Made by a program: the position numbers and the translations under genes
Shown here: piece by piece, positions 47,920-50,768 of the stretch
Position numbering within the stretch: the first letter of the stretch is position 1
Layout: every line of letters starts with the position of its first letter
Notes under the pieces: model-generated
Told to the model about the DNA's origin: nothing
The model's database searches: none
What the model saw: only the letters and a program-made list of their open reading frames with translations
Assembly: GCA_022799035.1 (NCBI GenBank)
Contig: JAAWNQ010000014.1
Coordinates: 1-50,768 of the forward strand
DNA from: Oscillospiraceae bacterium
GTDB lineage: Bacteria; Bacillota; Clostridia; Oscillospirales; Oscillospiraceae
Length of the DNA: 50,768 nt
Reading direction: 5' to 3'

Positions 47920-48705
47920 ATGGACAACAACACAAAGAAAAAAAGGGCGGAGAAGGCCAAAGCAGAGGAGGCCGCCCTTAACCGTATCCTGTGCTGGGTG
48001 ACGGGAGGAGCGGTGCTGGAGTTTCTTCTGCTGTTGCTGAGCCGTTGGTGGACCTACTATACGGTGGATCAGATCGACTTCCGGGTGGCGCTTGGCACCG
48101 CGGTGAAGATCCTGGCGGTGGCGGCTCTGGCCTGTGCCGCCGGCGGGGCCTACTGGTGGAACAACGCCCGGCGGAGCGGGAAGGGGACCAACCTTCCCGG
48201 GACCCTGTGCCTGTTCATGGCGGGGGTATCCCTGAGCTGTTTTGCCGCCTGGTTTGTGTCCGGGACGGGACTGCAGCTTATGAGTTACGCTGTGCCCGCC
48301 GTGGTGGTGCTGGCCCTGATCTACTACCTCTATCAGCACGAGTTCTTCCTTATCGCCTGTCAGGCCACCCTGGCCTTGCTGGGGATTTGGTTCTGCTCCA
48401 GGACCGGGGGTGGAAGCTATCAGATCCTGGGCTATGTGTACGTGGTGGGGGCGGCGGTGCTGGTATTGGCCTCCGCCTGGCTGTGCCGGAAGGCCCAGGA
48501 GGAGCAGGGGAAGGTGGAGCTGGGAGGCAGGACATGGAACCTGTTTTCCAAGGACGCCAACTACGGGGTCCTGTACGCCGGCGCGGTGGCGGCCCTGGTG
48601 ACCCTGATCCTGGCGGCCATCGGGATCTCCCAGATGATCCTCTATGGGGTAGCGGTGGCCTGGCTGCTGATCATGGCGGTCTACTACACTGTGAAGCTGA
48701 TGTAA
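47920..48705 (+). CDS. Polytopic membrane protein of unknown function
   Basis: 261 residues from ATG 47920, after AGGAGATG. A charged N-terminal stretch of Lys/Glu/Ala (about 5-20) is followed by seven hydrophobic helices. The central part has tandem short helices (LQLMSYAVPAVVVLALIYYLY, LIACQATLALLGIWFC) and a soluble loop with ELGGRTWNLFSKDANYG before two final helices. No transporter or enzyme motif is visible. It is transcribed alone and ends at a terminator. Confidence 0.75.
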   Translation: MDNNTKKKRAEKAKAEEAALNRILCWVTGGAVLEFLLLLLSRWWTYYTVDQIDFRVALGTAVKILAVAALACAAGGAYWWNNARRSGKGTNLPGTLCLFMAGVSLSCFAAWFVSGTGLQLMSYAVPAVVVLALIYYLYQHEFFLIACQATLALLGIWFCSRTGGGSYQILGYVYVVGAAVLVLASAWLCRKAQEEQGKVELGGRTWNLFSKDANYGVLYAGAVAALVTLILAAIGISQMILYGVAVAWLLIMAVYYTVKLM

Positions 48706-48713
48706 AAAAGGAT

Positions 48714-48750
48714 AAAAGGCCGGGGCGTATCTGTAGGCCCCGGCCTTTTT
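48714..48750 (+). terminator. Terminator after the polytopic membrane protein gene
   Basis: 13-bp perfect arms (48714-48726 and 48737-48749) ending in TTTTT lie nine bases after the stop codon. Confidence 0.9.
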
Positions 48751-48805
48751 GTCTGTGCGGTTTCCGCTTACGGTAGGTCGTCCAAGAAGGCTGCCGGGAG
48801 GCGGG

Positions 48806-49363
48806 TCATAGACTCTCAGCCACCACGCGGCAGGGGAGGCCGGTCATGCCGGCGTAGTTCATGGGGAGGGTGTATAGGGTGAAGGAGCTGTGGGGGAGCA
48901 GCCGCTCCAGACCGCAGAGATTTTCGATGATAAAAACGCCCTGGTCGGCGCAGTGCTGATCCTTTGGAGTGTGCTCTTTTCCGCGGCGGACTCCGGCGAA
49001 ATCAATGCCGATGAGACTGATCTTTTTTTCCAGCAGCTTTTCGATCAGTTCATCGGACAGCTGAGGATGGTGGGAAAAGTATTCCTTGCTTCCGTAAGGG
49101 ACCTTTTCGATATAACCGGAGTAAAAGAGGACGAACATATCCTCTTTTACCTGTTCCAGGGGGATATCCGTCACACCGATGTCCCGGTCCTGGATCCCGG
49201 AGACATTGAACAGGATGCCCCGGCGCTTGAAGTAGTCCAGGGGGAACTCCCGGTCCATCACGTCAAAATGGGTCCCCAGATGGCCCACAAAGGCTTTTTG
49301 CTCATTGCCCTGGGCGTCCCGGGCCAGGGCGGGGGTGATCTTCAAAGTGATATCGATCAGCAT
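48806..49363 (-). CDS. Cyclase family metal-dependent hydrolase
   Basis: 185 residues from ATG 49363, after GGGAGGAAAG. The metal-binding motif HxGTHxD is HLGTHFD at His28-Asp34. The later GIDFAGVRRGKEHTPKDQHCADQGVFIIENLCGLERL is typical of the cyclase/kynurenine formamidase family. Related enzymes hydrolyse formylkynurenine, isatin or other amides and lactones. At 185 residues it is slightly short for the family but has both ends. The substrate is not known. Confidence 0.85.
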   Translation of the reverse strand: MLIDITLKITPALARDAQGNEQKAFVGHLGTHFDVMDREFPLDYFKRRGILFNVSGIQDRDIGVTDIPLEQVKEDMFVLFYSGYIEKVPYGSKEYFSHHPQLSDELIEKLLEKKISLIGIDFAGVRRGKEHTPKDQHCADQGVFIIENLCGLERLLPHSSFTLYTLPMNYAGMTGLPCRVVAESL

Positions 49364-49553
49364 GTTCTTTCCTCCCATATAGAAAGAGCCGCCCCTGGCC
49401 GGCAGAGGGAATTTTGCCGGTGGGGATCTGTGGAAACAAGTATAGCGGAATTCGGCCCCGGTATCAACAAGATTTTGGAAAGGAGGGGGAAGGATCTGAA
49501 CGCATACTTTTTGCCATCTATGGAAAGATAGAAGCAAAAGGGAGGCGTGAATC

Positions 49554-49997
49554 ATGGATATGACAAATACGGATTACGGCAAATATGTGAACAGCAAGTC
49601 CCAGCCCTCGCCCATCGGGAAGGACTGCCTGTGGGCCTTTTGCGTGGGAGGGCTGATCTGCACCATAGGGCAGGGGCTGCTGAACTTCTATATGAACTGG
49701 GGAATGGAGAAGGACGACGCGGCGGCGGCGGTGTCGGTCACGCTGATCCTGCTGTCGGCGGTGCTTACCGGCCTGGGGATCTTTGACAAGATCGCCAAAC
49801 GGGCGGGGGCGGGGACCCTGGTGCCCATCACCGGCTTTGCCAACGCGGTGGTATCTCCGGCCCTGGAGTTCAAGAGCGAGGGGCTTGTCATGGGCGTGGC
49901 GGCAAAAATGTTTGTGATCGCCGGTCCTGTGCTGGTCTTCGGTATCAGCGCCAGCGTGATCTACGGGTTGATCCTGCTGCTGTTGGGATTGGCCTGA
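49554..49997 (+). CDS. spoVAC: Stage V sporulation protein AC
   Basis: 147 residues, four hydrophobic segments. GGLICTIGQGLLNFYM, TGLGIFDKIAKRAGAGTLVPITGFANAVVSPALEFKSEGLVMGVAAKMF is signature text of SpoVAC. The protein forms part of the inner-membrane channel that moves dipicolinic acid into the forespore and out on germination. In most spore formers spoVAD and spoVAE follow at once; here a strong terminator follows after 20 bases and neither is present in the window. It supports an endospore-forming host. Confidence 0.92.
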   Translation: MDMTNTDYGKYVNSKSQPSPIGKDCLWAFCVGGLICTIGQGLLNFYMNWGMEKDDAAAAVSVTLILLSAVLTGLGIFDKIAKRAGAGTLVPITGFANAVVSPALEFKSEGLVMGVAAKMFVIAGPVLVFGISASVIYGLILLLLGLA

Positions 49998-50019
49998 AGG
50001 GTTGGAAATACAAGGGTTT

Positions 50020-50052
50020 CAGGGGGCCTGACAGGGTGTCGGGCCCCCTGTT
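50020..50052 (+). terminator. Terminator of spoVAC
   Basis: CAGGGGGCC (50020-50028) pairs with GGCCCCCTG (50042-50050), with an inner TGACA/TGTCG stem and TTCTTTCT following. Confidence 0.85.
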
Positions 50053-50094
50053 CTTTCTGTGGAAAATATTTTTAGAAAAATATAATAAAAACTC

Positions 50095-50123
50095 TTGACA
50101 AAACCGGGAGCCTGTTGTATAGT
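50095..50123 (+). promoter_or_regulatory. Strong promoter of the candidate non-coding RNA
   Basis: Perfect TTGACA (50095-50100) and TATAGT (50118-50123) are 17 bases apart. No gene with a ribosome site follows within 600 bases. Confidence 0.8.
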
Positions 50124-50129
50124 ATAGAC

Positions 50130-50440
50130 AGAAAGAGGTGAGTCCAATGGGCTAAGAAGTCCAGACAGAAAACCCTTTCTGGAAAGGGACCGAAGACCGA
50201 TCCCGGCTAAGCGAGAAGCAGGACCAGTCATTCCACGCAAGAGCAAGTTCCAAACAGTCTCACACGATGTGAGGAAAGAGCACGAAAGAGGCTCCACAAA
50301 GTTTTCGGCAACTGCGAAGCAAGGACAATGACCCGGACCACATCTCGGCGAAGCGAACACCCTGTAGGAAGTGAGGTAAACAACATTGGTAGAGCCCAAC
50401 CAGAAGTGACCCCCCGGTCTCGATGGAAGGCCGGGGGGTT
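50130..50440 (+). ncRNA. Candidate structured non-coding RNA, about 310 nt
   Basis: It runs from a consensus promoter to a CCCCCCGG/CCGGGGGG terminator hairpin (50409-50439) without a plausible gene. Possible helices: TGGGCT (50148-50153) with AGCCCA (50393-50398) closing the molecule, CCCTTT/AAAGGG at 50173-50188, and CTCACA/TGTGAG at 50259-50273. CCAAT (50144-50148) can also pair with ATTGG (50385-50389), crossing the closing helix as a pseudoknot would. It does not show the hallmark sequences of RNase P, tmRNA, SRP or 6S RNA. A large clostridial RNA such as raiA or another known class cannot be excluded by eye. Confidence 0.62.
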
Positions 50441-50602
50441 GAACTATATTCAGAGGGTTTTACAGATAGATAGTAAGGTGGGTGTGGATCAGGGGGATCG
50501 GATGCAATTGGGCTGGAGCGGGGAAAACCACTCTGCAAGAAGAGGTTTAAGATGCTTAGATGGCCCTGTTGGAAAAATTTTTGAAAAAAGTGAAAAAAGG
50601 GC

Positions 50603-50631
50603 TTGACAAAGCGGCGATGGGGTGGTATCCT
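50603..50631 (+). promoter_or_regulatory. Probable rRNA operon promoter
   Basis: Perfect TTGACA (50603-50608) and TATCCT (50626-50631) with a 17-base spacer, preceded by A-rich sequence. The transcript would start near 50638 and has no open reading frame. Confidence 0.7.
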
Positions 50632-50637
50632 ATCAAA

Positions 50638-50768
50638 GTTCGCTACGGACGGCGACGCACCGAGCGATACAGTGTGCACCTTGTAAATTAAACAACGTGA
50701 AGAAACGAAAAAGACCAGACGAGGACGGAAGTCCTTTTGGCAAGTGTAGCTTGTTAAAAGGTCTCCGG
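50638..50768 (+). other. Probable 16S rRNA operon leader, cut by the window edge
   Basis: GTGCACCTTGTAAATTAAAC (50674-50693) resembles the CACCTTGAAAACTGAA-type stretches that precede 16S or 23S rRNA in Firmicutes, where they form processing and antitermination sites. The rRNA itself lies beyond the window, so the identification is inference. Confidence 0.5.

Noticed and set aside
50130-50440. RNase P RNA or tmRNA
   Set aside because: The conserved GAGGAAAGTCC and AGATGAATGAC of RNase P, and the tRNA-like ends and tag frame of tmRNA, were not found.

Overview
The window looks like a chromosomal segment of a GC-rich, endospore-forming, anaerobic Firmicute. Evidence is Shine-Dalgarno sites of the AGGAGG type, frequent GTG/TTG starts, strong sigma-A promoters (TTGACA-N17-TATAAT type), a T-box leader, PTS and GntR/HutC regulation, SpoVAC, and very G+C-rich third codon positions. 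It resembles the Oscillospiraceae (Flavonifractor/Intestinimonas/Lawsonibacter-like) gut bacteria; the family assignment is inference. Most of the window is ordinary chromosomal housekeeping and accessory metabolism; no phage, integrase, transposase or CRISPR array was seen.

Layout. 1-2.5 kb: an operon of a stand-alone GlmU-like nucleotidyltransferase, a DppA-type M55 aminopeptidase and a NYN/OST-HTH protein. 2.6-4.2 kb: a secreted N-acetylmuramoyl-L-alanine amidase. 4.2-6.9 kb: a ZnuABC-type zinc uptake operon (minus). 7-9 kb: a membrane protein of the H+-pyrophosphatase family that has lost most catalytic aspartates. 9.2-10.7 kb: a uridine phosphorylase operon. 10.7-11.7 kb: a Crp/Fnr regulator divergent from a 66-residue protein across a paired operator. 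11.9-14 kb: a DUF2974 hydrolase and L-lactate dehydrogenase. 14.1-17.3 kb: a metal-resistance operon (ArsR sensor, HMA chaperone, methyltransferase, P1B-ATPase). 17.4-20.5 kb: a CPA2 antiporter, a sugar O-acetyltransferase and a P-loop kinase. 20.7-23 kb: a secreted multi-flavin reductase. 23.2-28 kb: an ascorbate-type PTS (IIA, IIB, IIC) divergent from a HutC regulator, a SIS isomerase and a HAD phosphatase, with shared operator-like repeats. 28-31.7 kb: a lipoprotein with a two-component system. 31.8-39.1 kb: DUF1385, prmC, DUF2200, recA, recX, hydrolase, rimO, pgsA. 39.2-42 kb: a cysteine T-box followed by an unknown membrane-anchored protein and cysS. 42-45 kb: DUF378, an MFS exporter with its TetR regulator, and a divergent XRE/unknown pair. 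45.1-46 kb: a gene-free block of hairpins flanked by 70-bp inverted repeats. 46-48.7 kb: cytidine deaminase, a polysaccharide deacetylase broken by an in-frame TAG, and a polytopic membrane protein. 48.8-50 kb: a cyclase-family hydrolase and spoVAC. 50.1-50.77 kb: a candidate structured non-coding RNA, then a strong promoter and leader that probably start an rRNA operon beyond the edge.

The most unusual items are the pseudo-pyrophosphatase, the unassigned ~310-nt RNA upstream of the putative rRNA promoter, the cysteine T-box that controls an unknown protein together with cysS, the paired palindromic operator between the Crp/Fnr gene and a tiny protein, and the nonsense-interrupted deacetylase. 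All functional statements rest on reading motifs by eye; no database search was possible.
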